Shown piece after piece: positions 28,779 through 37,136 of a stretch of DNA of 64,000 bases (positions are counted from its first letter, which is position 1; each line of letters begins with the position of its first letter). Under the pieces are notes generated by a model. That model saw only the letters and a program-made list of their open reading frames with translations. It was not told the origin of the DNA and made no database searches. The stretch comes from Vicingaceae bacterium (lineage in GTDB: Bacteria > Bacteroidota > Bacteroidia > Flavobacteriales_E > Vicingaceae), in NCBI GenBank assembly GCA_026003395.1, contig BPHE01000004.1, forward strand, positions 1 to 64,000, given 5' to 3'. The translations under genes were made by a program, and so were the position numbers.

Positions 28779-30770
28779 ATGAAAAAAAAGTTGTTTTTCG
28801 CACTGGCAGGTTATTTATTTTTATGCACATCAATTTATGCTCAGAATAAAGAAAAAAAATTGACCGGTAAATCAAATAATCCGCCGGTTTTGGTCATAAA
28901 CAAAGAAGACACTACTTACTTGGACGAATTTTTGGCTGTTTACAACAAAAACAGCCATCTCGGCGAAAAACAATCATTGGAAGATTACATGCAGTTGTTT
29001 GTCAATTTTAAACTTAAAGTATACGAAGCCAAAAAAATGGGCCTGGATACCATGCCGGCTTTTTTGGCGGAATTGAAAACCTACCGGACACAATTGGCTC
29101 AGCCATATTTAAATGACAAAGAAGTATCAGATAAACTTTTGAAAGAGGCCTATGATCGTATGCAGTATGATGTCAGGGCTGCTCATATTTTGGTGAGATG
29201 CCCGGAAAATGCAAGTCCTGCCGATACACTAGAATGTTGGAAAAGAATTATGAAAATCAGGGAACGAATTTTGAAAGACAAAGAACCTTTTGAATTAGTG
29301 GCAAGGGAAGAGTCGGAAGATCCTTCGGTAAAAGAAAATGGAGGAGATCTGGGGTATTTCAATGTTTTTTACATGGTATATCCATTTGAAACTGCGGCTT
29401 ATACAACGCCGGTTGGAGAGGTGTCCATGCCTGTGCGTACTCGTTTTGGTTATCATCTTGTTTATGTCAAGGACAAAAGACCTGCTCGGGGACAAATAAA
29501 AGTGGCCCATATTATGAAACGCTTTCCTGTGAATGCAACGGAAGAGGACAAACAAAAAGCCAAAGAAAAAATCTTTGAGATATACAACAGGTTAAAAAAT
29601 GGTGAATCATTCGAGGAGTTGGCAAAAACCGAAAGTGATGATAAAAGCACATCATTGCACGGAGGGGTCTTGCCGGTTTTTGGCACAGGAAGAATGGTTG
29701 AAAGTTTTGAAGATGCCGCATTTGCTTTGAAAAAAGACGGAGATATCTCCGAACCTGTAGAAACTCCCTATGGTTGGCATATTATCAAAAGGTTGGAAAA
29801 ATATGATTTGAAACCTTTTGAAGATATGAAAGCCGAATTAAAACAAAAGATGGCAAAAGATTCAAGAACCTATTTAAGCAAAGAATCCTTTGTTAACCGT
29901 TTGAAAAAAGAATATGGATACAAAGAATATCCACAAAACTTGAAAGATATTTATACTCTGGTCAATAAAGACATTTTTGAAGCAAAATGGAAAAAACCTG
30001 CAGATCTGTCAAAATATAACAAACCAGTGTTTGAATTGAATGGCCGTAAATATACTCAAGAGGAATTTATTGAATATATGTACAAAATGCAATATCGCAA
30101 ACCGGTGACAACAATTGCCCAAGTTGTTAATGAGTATTTCAAGGAATTTGTTAAAGAGACCGTTTTAAAAATAGAAGATGAAAATTTGGAAAAAAAATAT
30201 CCTGAGTTTGCTCGTTTATATAAAGAATATTACGAGGGCATATTGCTTTTTAACATAACCGACCAGATGGTTTGGTCCAAAGCAGTAAAAGACACTGCCG
30301 GATTGAAAGCATTTTATGAAGAAAACAAAAATAAATACCTTTGGGATGAACGAGTTGATGCAGTTATTTTTGAAAGCAATGATATGAATGTGTTGACGAA
30401 ATTTAAAAAGGCATATTCCAAAATGGTTAAAAAAGGGAAAGATGGACTTGCATCATTGCTTGCCAAATACAATAAAAAATCTGAAGTGATAAAAATTCAT
30501 TCCGGTTTGTATTTAAAAGGTGAGAATCCTTTGCTAAATCCTTTTGAATGGACAGAAGGCATAAGTGAGATAGCTTCGATAAAGGACAAATTTGTATTTG
30601 TTCACATTAAAAAAATTGTTCCACCTTCACCGAAGGACTTTAATCTTGTCAAAGGAGCCGTTATTTCAGATTATCAACAATATCTTGAAAAGAAATGGTT
30701 GGATGATCTGAAACAAAAATATCCGGTTGAAGTTTTTTACGAAAATCTCAAGAATGTCAATCAACAATAA
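28779..30770 (+). CDS. periplasmic PpiC-type peptidyl-prolyl isomerase with two parvulin domains
   Basis: A 663 aa exported protein: signal peptide 1-22 (ending YAQ) and an N-terminal helical chaperone part. Two PpiC/parvulin domains follow, about 131-232 (RAAHILVRCPENAS...GYHLVYV) and about 240-343 (VAHIMKRFP...GWHIIKRL). A long C-terminal region lacks motifs. It probably helps fold outer-membrane or secreted proteins. It is the first of three consecutive SurA-related genes; the next starts inside its last 17 bp. Confidence 0.9.
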   Translation: MKKKLFFALAGYLFLCTSIYAQNKEKKLTGKSNNPPVLVINKEDTTYLDEFLAVYNKNSHLGEKQSLEDYMQLFVNFKLKVYEAKKMGLDTMPAFLAELKTYRTQLAQPYLNDKEVSDKLLKEAYDRMQYDVRAAHILVRCPENASPADTLECWKRIMKIRERILKDKEPFELVAREESEDPSVKENGGDLGYFNVFYMVYPFETAAYTTPVGEVSMPVRTRFGYHLVYVKDKRPARGQIKVAHIMKRFPVNATEEDKQKAKEKIFEIYNRLKNGESFEELAKTESDDKSTSLHGGVLPVFGTGRMVESFEDAAFALKKDGDISEPVETPYGWHIIKRLEKYDLKPFEDMKAELKQKMAKDSRTYLSKESFVNRLKKEYGYKEYPQNLKDIYTLVNKDIFEAKWKKPADLSKYNKPVFELNGRKYTQEEFIEYMYKMQYRKPVTTIAQVVNEYFKEFVKETVLKIEDENLEKKYPEFARLYKEYYEGILLFNITDQMVWSKAVKDTAGLKAFYEENKNKYLWDERVDAVIFESNDMNVLTKFKKAYSKMVKKGKDGLASLLAKYNKKSEVIKIHSGLYLKGENPLLNPFEWTEGISEIASIKDKFVFVHIKKIVPPSPKDFNLVKGAVISDYQQYLEKKWLDDLKQKYPVEVFYENLKNVNQQ

Positions 30771-31650
30771 TATTTTTAGATACACCTGTTTTTGTTTCAC
30801 GGCTTTTGTAACAATATCTTGCAAATATTTTCAGCCAAAGCAACCGGCAGAAAAAAAAGGGGGAAAGGTATTGGCAAAAGTAGGCAACAGGGTTTTGTTG
30901 ATGGAGGACATACAATCTATGTTGCCCGAAAACATTACCGGGCAAGATAGTGTCTTATTAGTGGAAGAGCTGACTATGAACTGGGTCAAAGAAAATTTGT
31001 TGCTCGAAAAGGCGCAAATGAACATTTCCGAAGAAGAATTGAAACAATTTGACAAACTCATTGAGGATTACCGCAAGAGTTTGTTGTTGCATGCTTATGA
31101 AACCAAACTCTTGAATCAATATCTTGACACATTGGTTACGGATGAGGAGATCAAAAAGTATTTTGAAGAAAATCAAAAAGAATTTGAATTGAAAGAAAAT
31201 ATCGTGAAGGCATATTTTTTTCAATTTAATAAGGAAGCCCCTAAATTGGATGAATGGGAAAAGAAATTCAGAGAAGCCAAAGAAAAAGACGAAAATCAGA
31301 TATTTCAATACGTATATCAATTTTCCATTAAATCGCATGTGGATACTTCTGTTTGGATATTGTTGAATGATCTAAAACAACTGATGGGGCAAGATTTGTC
31401 GGATGAACAATTTTTCAGAAAAAATCATGTCATTAAAACTCAAGACAGCAGTTTTGTTTATTTTGCCAAAATTTTTGATTACAAGGTAAAAGAATCATTG
31501 CCACCGGTCGATTTTGTCAAAGATCAAATAAAAACAATGATTTTGATGAAGAGACGTTTGCATAAATGGCAAGAATTGAAGACTCAAATGTATGAAGACG
31601 CGATAAAAAACGGAATGGTTAAAATATACACAGGCAAATCTATAGAATGA
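30754..31650 (+). CDS. SurA-N-like lipoprotein
   Basis: A 298 aa protein starting at the ATG at 30754; an earlier TTG at 30727 is less likely because it would overlap more. The N-terminus is a lipoprotein signal (AFVTISC, Cys24). The body has the helical ALxxxxxxNVI-like pattern of SurA N-terminal chaperone domains (VGNRVLLMEDIQSMLPEN, WVKENLLLEKAQMN). No complete PpiC domain is visible, so it is likely a chaperone without isomerase activity. It sits between two PpiC genes and overlaps both. Confidence 0.75.
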   Translation: MSINNNIFRYTCFCFTAFVTISCKYFQPKQPAEKKGGKVLAKVGNRVLLMEDIQSMLPENITGQDSVLLVEELTMNWVKENLLLEKAQMNISEEELKQFDKLIEDYRKSLLLHAYETKLLNQYLDTLVTDEEIKKYFEENQKEFELKENIVKAYFFQFNKEAPKLDEWEKKFREAKEKDENQIFQYVYQFSIKSHVDTSVWILLNDLKQLMGQDLSDEQFFRKNHVIKTQDSSFVYFAKIFDYKVKESLPPVDFVKDQIKTMILMKRRLHKWQELKTQMYEDAIKNGMVKIYTGKSIE

Positions 31651-32999
31651 AAAAATATTTTTACATATCTGCAGTTTTATTGATTTTTTTACAATCACTG
31701 TCAAAAGCACAAGATAAGCAAGTGTTGGATAAAATTATTGCCATTGTGGGTGATGAAATAGTGTTATGGTCTGACCTTCAGGAACAATATCAGCAATATC
31801 TTGCGCAAGGATTTGAAGTGTATGACAATACCAAATGTTTGTTGCTTGAAGATTTGCTTTATCAAGCCATGCTTGTTTATCAAGCCAAGCTTGACAGCGT
31901 AAATGTAAGTGAAGATCAGGTAAATGACGAGTTGGACAGACGTATCAGGTTTTTTGTTTCGCAACTCGGTTCGGAAAAACAACTGGAAGAATATTACAAA
32001 AAAACGATTAAAGAAATTAAAGACGAGTTCAGGGAATTGATCAGGCAGCAACTTTTGTCCCAAACCATGCAGGCCAAAATAACTGAAAATATAAAAATTT
32101 CGCCTTCCGAAGTAAAGCAATTTTATGAGAGCTTGCCCAAAGACAGTATTCCATTGATAAATGCACGTGTGGAGGTGGCTCATATTGTGATTTACACACC
32201 GGTAAGTCAGGAAGCTAAAGAATATGCCATTGACAAATTGAAAGAAATTAAATCAAGAGTGGAAAAAGGCGAAAAGTTTTCTACCTTGGCTTTATTGTAT
32301 TCACAAGATCCGGGCTCGGCAAAAAAAGGGGGAGAATTGGGATGGGTCAACAAAGCAGACCTTGTGCCTGAGTTTGCCGCGGCGGCTTTTAAATTAAAAA
32401 ATCCCGGGGATATGTCGGGAATAGTAGAAACAGAGTTTGGTTATCACTTGATTCAACTCATTGATAAACAAGGTGACAAAGTGAATGTGAGGCACATATT
32501 AATTAAACCGGTGACCGATTCAAAATCGTCCCAATTGGCAAAAATGAAGCTTGATTCGATACGCAATGCAATTTTAGATACTTTGTCTTTTGAGAAAGCA
32601 GCAAGATTATTTTCGGAAGATACGAAAACAAAAAATAATGGTGGAAATCTGATCAATCCTTACACGGGAACCACCTGGTTTGACATGGATCAATTGGATC
32701 CCGGCGTGTTTTTTGTGATAGATAAAATGAAGGCAGGTGAAATATCTCAACCTGTGCCATACAAATCGCCGGATGGTAAAGAAGGGTATAGAATTATTTA
32801 TTTGAAATCGAGAACCGAGCCACATAGGGCTAACTTGCAGGAAGATTTTGAATATCTGAAAGAATTGGCATTGAACGACAAAAAGAACAGAAAAATCAAC
32901 CAATGGTTGGAAGAAAAAATTAAAGAAACTTTTGTGAGAATTGAACCGGAATGGAAAAGTTGTAATTTTACCAATCCTTGGGTAAAAAATGAAAATTAA
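31647..32999 (+). CDS. SurA-like periplasmic chaperone/PPIase
   Basis: A 450 aa protein. It has a signal peptide (1-22, ending KAQ) and a SurA N-terminal domain (IIAIVGDEIVLWSDLQEQYQ at about 29-48). The first PpiC domain is at about 172-272 (YSQDPGSAKKGGELGW...GYHLIQLI), with a second at about 277-390. This matches the classic SurA architecture for outer-membrane protein folding. The start overlaps the stop of the previous gene (ATGA). Confidence 0.93.
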   Translation: MKKYFYISAVLLIFLQSLSKAQDKQVLDKIIAIVGDEIVLWSDLQEQYQQYLAQGFEVYDNTKCLLLEDLLYQAMLVYQAKLDSVNVSEDQVNDELDRRIRFFVSQLGSEKQLEEYYKKTIKEIKDEFRELIRQQLLSQTMQAKITENIKISPSEVKQFYESLPKDSIPLINARVEVAHIVIYTPVSQEAKEYAIDKLKEIKSRVEKGEKFSTLALLYSQDPGSAKKGGELGWVNKADLVPEFAAAAFKLKNPGDMSGIVETEFGYHLIQLIDKQGDKVNVRHILIKPVTDSKSSQLAKMKLDSIRNAILDTLSFEKAARLFSEDTKTKNNGGNLINPYTGTTWFDMDQLDPGVFFVIDKMKAGEISQPVPYKSPDGKEGYRIIYLKSRTEPHRANLQEDFEYLKELALNDKKNRKINQWLEEKIKETFVRIEPEWKSCNFTNPWVKNEN

Positions 33000-33007
33000 A
33001 ACAATGT

Positions 33008-33970
33008 ATGAAACCTTCTAACGAAATTGAAGCTGTAGAGGCGTTAAAAGAAAAATATCACTCTCTCAAAAGAGAAATTTCAAAAGTAATAGTGGGACAA
33101 GAAACAGTGGTGGATCATGTGGTCAATGCCATTTTTGCCGGAGGGCATTGTTTGTTGGTTGGGGTGCCCGGGCTTGCCAAAACTTTGTTGGTGAATACGG
33201 TGGCAAAATCATTGGAGTTGAGTTTTAACCGGATTCAGTTTACGCCCGACTTGATGCCGGGTGATATAACAGGGAATGAGATTTTGGATGAAAAAAAAGA
33301 ATTCCGGTTTGTCAAAGGACCTGTCTTTGCCAATATAGTGCTTGCCGACGAAATTAACAGGACTCCACCAAAGACGCAAGCAGCATTATTGGAATCGATG
33401 CAAGAGAAAATGGTGACAGTATCGGGCAAAAAATATCCTTTGCCATCGCCATTTTTTGTTTTGGCCACACAGAATCCCATTGAACAGGAAGGCACCTATC
33501 CGCTGCCTGAAGCTCAATTAGACAGGTTTATGTATCTATTGTTGGTAGATTATCCTTCTTTTGAAGAAGAGGTGCAAATAGTCAAAGCTACCACGGGACA
33601 TTTTGAGCCGGATGTCAAGGCGGTAATGAACAGCGAAGATATTTTGTATTATCAACAGTTGGTAAAGAAAGTGCCTGTGCCGGATAACGTAATAGAGTAT
33701 GCTGTTGGGTTGGCGGTTAAAACGAGGGTAAACTCGGGAATAGCACCCGAAATTGTGAAACAATATGTGGCCTGGGGCGCCGGACCGAGAGCTTCGCAAT
33801 TTTTGATTTTGGGTGCGAAAGTGCATGCTTTGTTAAACGGTAAATATTCGCCCGACATAGAAGATGTCAAAGCCATTGCTTTGCCCGTGTTGAGGCACAG
33901 GGTCATCAGAAATTATAAGGCAGAGGCAGAGGGTGTTCAGGTAGACACGATTTTGCGAGAGATTTTATAA
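33008..33970 (+). CDS. MoxR-family AAA+ ATPase
   Basis: A 320 aa ATPase. Walker A is GVPGLAKT (52-59), Walker B VLADEIN with D114/E115. The sensor/MoxR segment is ATQNPIEQEGTYPLPEAQLDRF. MoxR ATPases act as chaperones for von Willebrand-domain proteins. In Bacteroidota moxR is usually followed by DUF58 and bat (VWA) genes; here it is instead followed by a GC-rich non-coding element and AsmA. It is the last gene of the guaB-PpiC-SurA run, 8 bp after surA. Confidence 0.94.
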   Translation: MKPSNEIEAVEALKEKYHSLKREISKVIVGQETVVDHVVNAIFAGGHCLLVGVPGLAKTLLVNTVAKSLELSFNRIQFTPDLMPGDITGNEILDEKKEFRFVKGPVFANIVLADEINRTPPKTQAALLESMQEKMVTVSGKKYPLPSPFFVLATQNPIEQEGTYPLPEAQLDRFMYLLLVDYPSFEEEVQIVKATTGHFEPDVKAVMNSEDILYYQQLVKKVPVPDNVIEYAVGLAVKTRVNSGIAPEIVKQYVAWGAGPRASQFLILGAKVHALLNGKYSPDIEDVKAIALPVLRHRVIRNYKAEAEGVQVDTILREIL

Positions 33971-33993
33971 AGGGGTTGGGTGTAGAGTGTTTT

Positions 33994-34137
33994 GCGGCCG
34001 GCGGTGAGCGGATAGCCCGCAAGCACCGAAGCCCGTCATGCAGGGACTTGCAGCAGCTGACGGCAGGAAGATCGCTGCAGGCCCATGCAGGCCGTGGCTG
34101 AGGGGCGCGGACTATGAGCGAACCGCCGTCAGCCGCC
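33994..34137 (+). other. GC-rich (about 70% GC) structured non-coding element
   Basis: By hand count 101 of 144 bases are G or C, roughly double the surroundings. The ends pair: GCGGC-CGGCGGT (33994-34005) with ACCGCCG (34122-34128) and GCCGC (34132-34136), a 12-bp helix with one bulge. Inside are a GCGG/CCGC hairpin (34008-34020), a TGCA/TGCA hairpin (34039-34052) and a long stem CAGC, ACGGC, CTGCA (34054-34079) pairing with TGCAG, GCCGT, GCTG (34086-34100). I know no RNA family with this pattern. It may be a non-coding RNA or a mobile palindromic repeat. The strand is arbitrary. Confidence 0.6.
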
Positions 34138-34339
34138 ATAAAATTTTTTATCAAACTTCTACAGTTCGGTTGGAAAAATTTGCTGCTTTCATGACAGAAA
34201 AGTTTTCATTTAAGGTTGACAGACATGTTTTTGGTGTGATTTTTGAGTGTGATCGATACCTGTGAAAATCTGTGATAATTTTGCCGGGAAATCTTAAAAA
34301 ATGCCTTTTTTTTAATACTTTCGCTTAAAATTTACAACT
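34138..34339. other. gene-free stretch before the AsmA gene
   Basis: AT-rich and without coding signal. A TACTTTCG sequence at 34315-34322 is one mismatch from the TAnnTTTG -7 box and lies 17 bp before the AsmA ATG. Confidence 0.4.
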
Positions 34340-35353
34340 ATGAAAAAGTTTTTGAAAATAGCTGCAATTGTTTTGGTATTATTGATAGGATTTGTTTTGG
34401 CAGTACCTTTCCTTTTTAAGGATAAAATTATTGCCACCGTGAAGGAAACCGTCAATGAACAATTAAATGCAAAGGTGGATTTTGGCGAGTTTGATATTAG
34501 CATTATCTCTACATTTCCAAATTTGAAATTCAGTATAGAAAATGTGCAGGTGGATGGAGTAGCCGAATTTGATGGCGTACGTTTGGCAGAGGTCGGCAGG
34601 TTGGATTTGGTGCTGGATTTAATGTCGGTAATTTCAGGTGATGAATATAAAATTAAAAAGATATATGTGAATCAATCAAAAATACATGCAAAGATTTTGG
34701 AAAATGGTAAAGCCAATTGGGATATTGCAAAAGTAGATTCTACAACTGTTGAAGAAGAAACGCCCGATACGTCATCGAGTCCCTTTAAGATGGCATTGAA
34801 AGAGTTGAAAATTGCCGATTCCTATATTGTGTATGAAGATTTGGAAGGGAAAATGAAGGCAGCAATTGGCCCGTATGAATTTGAATTATCGGGAGATTTT
34901 ACGGAAAACACCACCGATATGAAAATGAATTTTGTGACAGATACGCTGACATACGTCATGGATGGTATTCCTTTTTTAAATAAGGTTCGTTCGGAGTTTT
35001 CGGCCATTATTTTGACCGATTTGAAAAATTCGAAATACACGTTTAAAGATAATGTTTTGAAGATAAATGCATTGGAGTCGAAGTTTGATGGTTGGTTGGC
35101 GATGCCGAATGATTCGATAATGGAAATGGACATTAATTTCAGCACAACCAAAACTACGTTTAAAGAAATTTTATCGTTGGTTCCGGCCATTTACGCCCGT
35201 GAATTTGCTTCGGTCAAAACTGCCGGAAATGCCGAGTTGAAGGCCGTTATTAAAGGTCAATATACTGAAACGCGTTTGCCCTTTTTTGATATACAATTGT
35301 TGGTGAGCAATGCCATGTTTAAATATCCGGACTCTGCCCAAATCGGTCGATAA
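34340..35353 (+). CDS. AsmA-like protein, N-terminal part (frameshifted)
   Basis: A 337 aa product with an N-terminal transmembrane segment (residues 5-27), then an AsmA-type repeat-rich beta region (FSIENVQVDGVAEFDGVRLAEVG, FKMALKELKIADSYIVYED). AsmA-like proteins span the periplasm and are linked to outer-membrane lipid and protein homeostasis. The frame ends at 35353 shortly after MFKYPDS. The conserved continuation LPKSVDKIAIDL lies in the +1 frame, so one base (T at 35333) appears extra. The intact gene would run 34340-37136 and encode about 930 aa. Confidence 0.85.
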   Translation: MKKFLKIAAIVLVLLIGFVLAVPFLFKDKIIATVKETVNEQLNAKVDFGEFDISIISTFPNLKFSIENVQVDGVAEFDGVRLAEVGRLDLVLDLMSVISGDEYKIKKIYVNQSKIHAKILENGKANWDIAKVDSTTVEEETPDTSSSPFKMALKELKIADSYIVYEDLEGKMKAAIGPYEFELSGDFTENTTDMKMNFVTDTLTYVMDGIPFLNKVRSEFSAIILTDLKNSKYTFKDNVLKINALESKFDGWLAMPNDSIMEMDINFSTTKTTFKEILSLVPAIYAREFASVKTAGNAELKAVIKGQYTETRLPFFDIQLLVSNAMFKYPDSAQIGR

Positions 35354-37136
35354 AATAGCCATAGACCTGAAAATCAGTAATCCCGGAGGAAGTGAAGATT
35401 TGACGGTGATAGATTTGAGAAAATTTCATATGGAAATGGCTTCCAATCCCTTTGACATGACATTGTTTTTGAAAACGCCGGTTTCTGATCCGGAAATAAA
35501 AGCTTCGTTTAAAGGAAAAATAGATTTAAATACATTGAAAGATGTTGTGCCACTCGAACAAGGAGAAAATATCGGAGGGGTGATAGAGTCGGACATAGCC
35601 ATAGCAGGGAAATTGTCGGCACTGGATCAAGGAAAATACGACCAATTTAAAGCAGATGGCAGATTGGCTGTGATGGATCTTTTGTACGAAACACCTTCGT
35701 TGCCCTATGCGACTAAAATAAAAGAAATGGTTATGAACTTTTCGCCTCAAAAAGTTGAGCTTGTAAACTTTCAAAGTTATGTGGGGAAATCTGACATCAG
35801 TTTAAAAGGGAAATTGGATAATATCATTCAATATGCTTTGAGCGACAGTGTGACATTAAAAGGGCAATTTGAATATTATTCGCAATTGTTGGACATCAAT
35901 GAATTTATGGGAAGCGATAGCGATGCTGCAACGCCGGCCGATACGGCATCAGAGGAACCATTGACGGTGGTGGAAGTGCCAAAAAATATCGATTTTGTGT
36001 TGAATGCAAAAATAGACAGGGTGATTTACGATACATATGATATAACAAATGTGAAAGGCAACATGATTGTTCGCAATCAACGATTGAGCATGGAGAATGT
36101 TTCGATGAACATGATGGATGGAATGGTAAAAATGAGTGGTTACTATGAAACGGTCAATCCGGACAAACCTGCATTTGATTTTTCTATGGCAATTGTAGAT
36201 TGGGATGTGCAAAAAACGGCCACTACATTTAATACAGTGGAAAAAATGGCGCCTATAGCCAAATCGGCTTTCGGGAAATTTTCGAGCGAGCTATCGGTCA
36301 AAGGGTTGCTTGACGATAAGATGGAGCCCGTAATGAATACATTGACCGGAAAAGGTATTTTGACCACTAAAAATGTTGAAATAAAAGATTTTAAACCATT
36401 GGTTAAATTGGCCGATGCCATTAAAAAACCGGAATATAAAAGTTGGGCATTGAATGATGTGAAAATAAATTTTGAATTTAGTGACGGAAAAGTTGAAGTA
36501 AAACCATTCAAATTTAAATTGGGAAAAACGGAGGTGACGGCATCCGGCTATAATACATTCGAACAAGAAATTAATTATGATTTTGTTTTTGCCATACCAC
36601 GATCGGAACTTGGATCCCAACCTGATCAATGGGCTGCAAGTTTGACCGGCAAAACCGGATTGAACGTGAAATTGCCGGATATTATCAATATCAAAGCAAA
36701 AATGACAGGAACAATAAACGATCCTAAGATATCTACCGATCTGACTTCAATTGGAGGGGATTTAAAAGAACAAATCAAAGAAGAAGTAAAAGAAAAAATC
36801 GAACAAAAAGTAGAAGAGATTAAAGAAGATGTCAAGCAAAAAGCCAAAGAAGAAGCTGCAAAAATATTGGCAGAAGCCCAAAAACAAGCCGAAAAAATAA
36901 GAAGTGAAGCTCAAGCATTGGCCGAAAAAACACGAAAAGAAGGATACTCTGCCGCTGATGAAATTGAAGCAAAAGCAAAAAATCCATTAGAAAAAGCTGC
37001 TGCCAAGAAAGCTGCAGATAAATTAAGAAAAGAAACTGATGAGAAAGCCCAAAAAATCATTGATGAAGGCAATGTAAAAGCGGATAAAATTATTGAAGAT
37101 GCAAAGAGAAGAGCTGAGGAACTGGAAAAACAATAG
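35310..37136 (+). CDS. AsmA-like protein, C-terminal part (frameshifted)
   Basis: Continuation of the preceding AsmA frame; homology resumes at 35334, and the ATG at 35310 is not a likely natural start. The part up to about residue 480 holds the AsmA C-terminal domain (TGKGILTTKNVEIKDFKPL, LNDVKINFEFSDGKVEVKPF). The last 123 or so residues, beginning KEQIKEEVKEK, are an alternating Lys/Glu/Ala-rich probable coiled coil, unusual for this family. The 3' end overlaps the PorE-like gene by 38 bp. Confidence 0.85.
   Translation: MPCLNIRTLPKSVDKIAIDLKISNPGGSEDLTVIDLRKFHMEMASNPFDMTLFLKTPVSDPEIKASFKGKIDLNTLKDVVPLEQGENIGGVIESDIAIAGKLSALDQGKYDQFKADGRLAVMDLLYETPSLPYATKIKEMVMNFSPQKVELVNFQSYVGKSDISLKGKLDNIIQYALSDSVTLKGQFEYYSQLLDINEFMGSDSDAATPADTASEEPLTVVEVPKNIDFVLNAKIDRVIYDTYDITNVKGNMIVRNQRLSMENVSMNMMDGMVKMSGYYETVNPDKPAFDFSMAIVDWDVQKTATTFNTVEKMAPIAKSAFGKFSSELSVKGLLDDKMEPVMNTLTGKGILTTKNVEIKDFKPLVKLADAIKKPEYKSWALNDVKINFEFSDGKVEVKPFKFKLGKTEVTASGYNTFEQEINYDFVFAIPRSELGSQPDQWAASLTGKTGLNVKLPDIINIKAKMTGTINDPKISTDLTSIGGDLKEQIKEEVKEKIEQKVEEIKEDVKQKAKEEAAKILAEAQKQAEKIRSEAQALAEKTRKEGYSAADEIEAKAKNPLEKAAAKKAADKLRKETDEKAQKIIDEGNVKADKIIEDAKRRAEELEKQ

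Noticed and set aside
30727-30753. Upstream TTG start for the SurA-N-like lipoprotein
   Set aside because: The lipoprotein signal begins naturally at ATG 30754; the TTG would add residues without signal-like character.
34038-34265. Short open frame across the GC-rich element
   Set aside because: The frame is a by-product of GC-rich DNA, has no upstream -7 box or homologous motif, and the RNA-like pairings are strong.
35310-35353. Programmed +1 frameshift in AsmA
   Set aside because: No slippery run or stop-shift cassette of a known type is visible; one extra base is the simpler explanation, though not proven.
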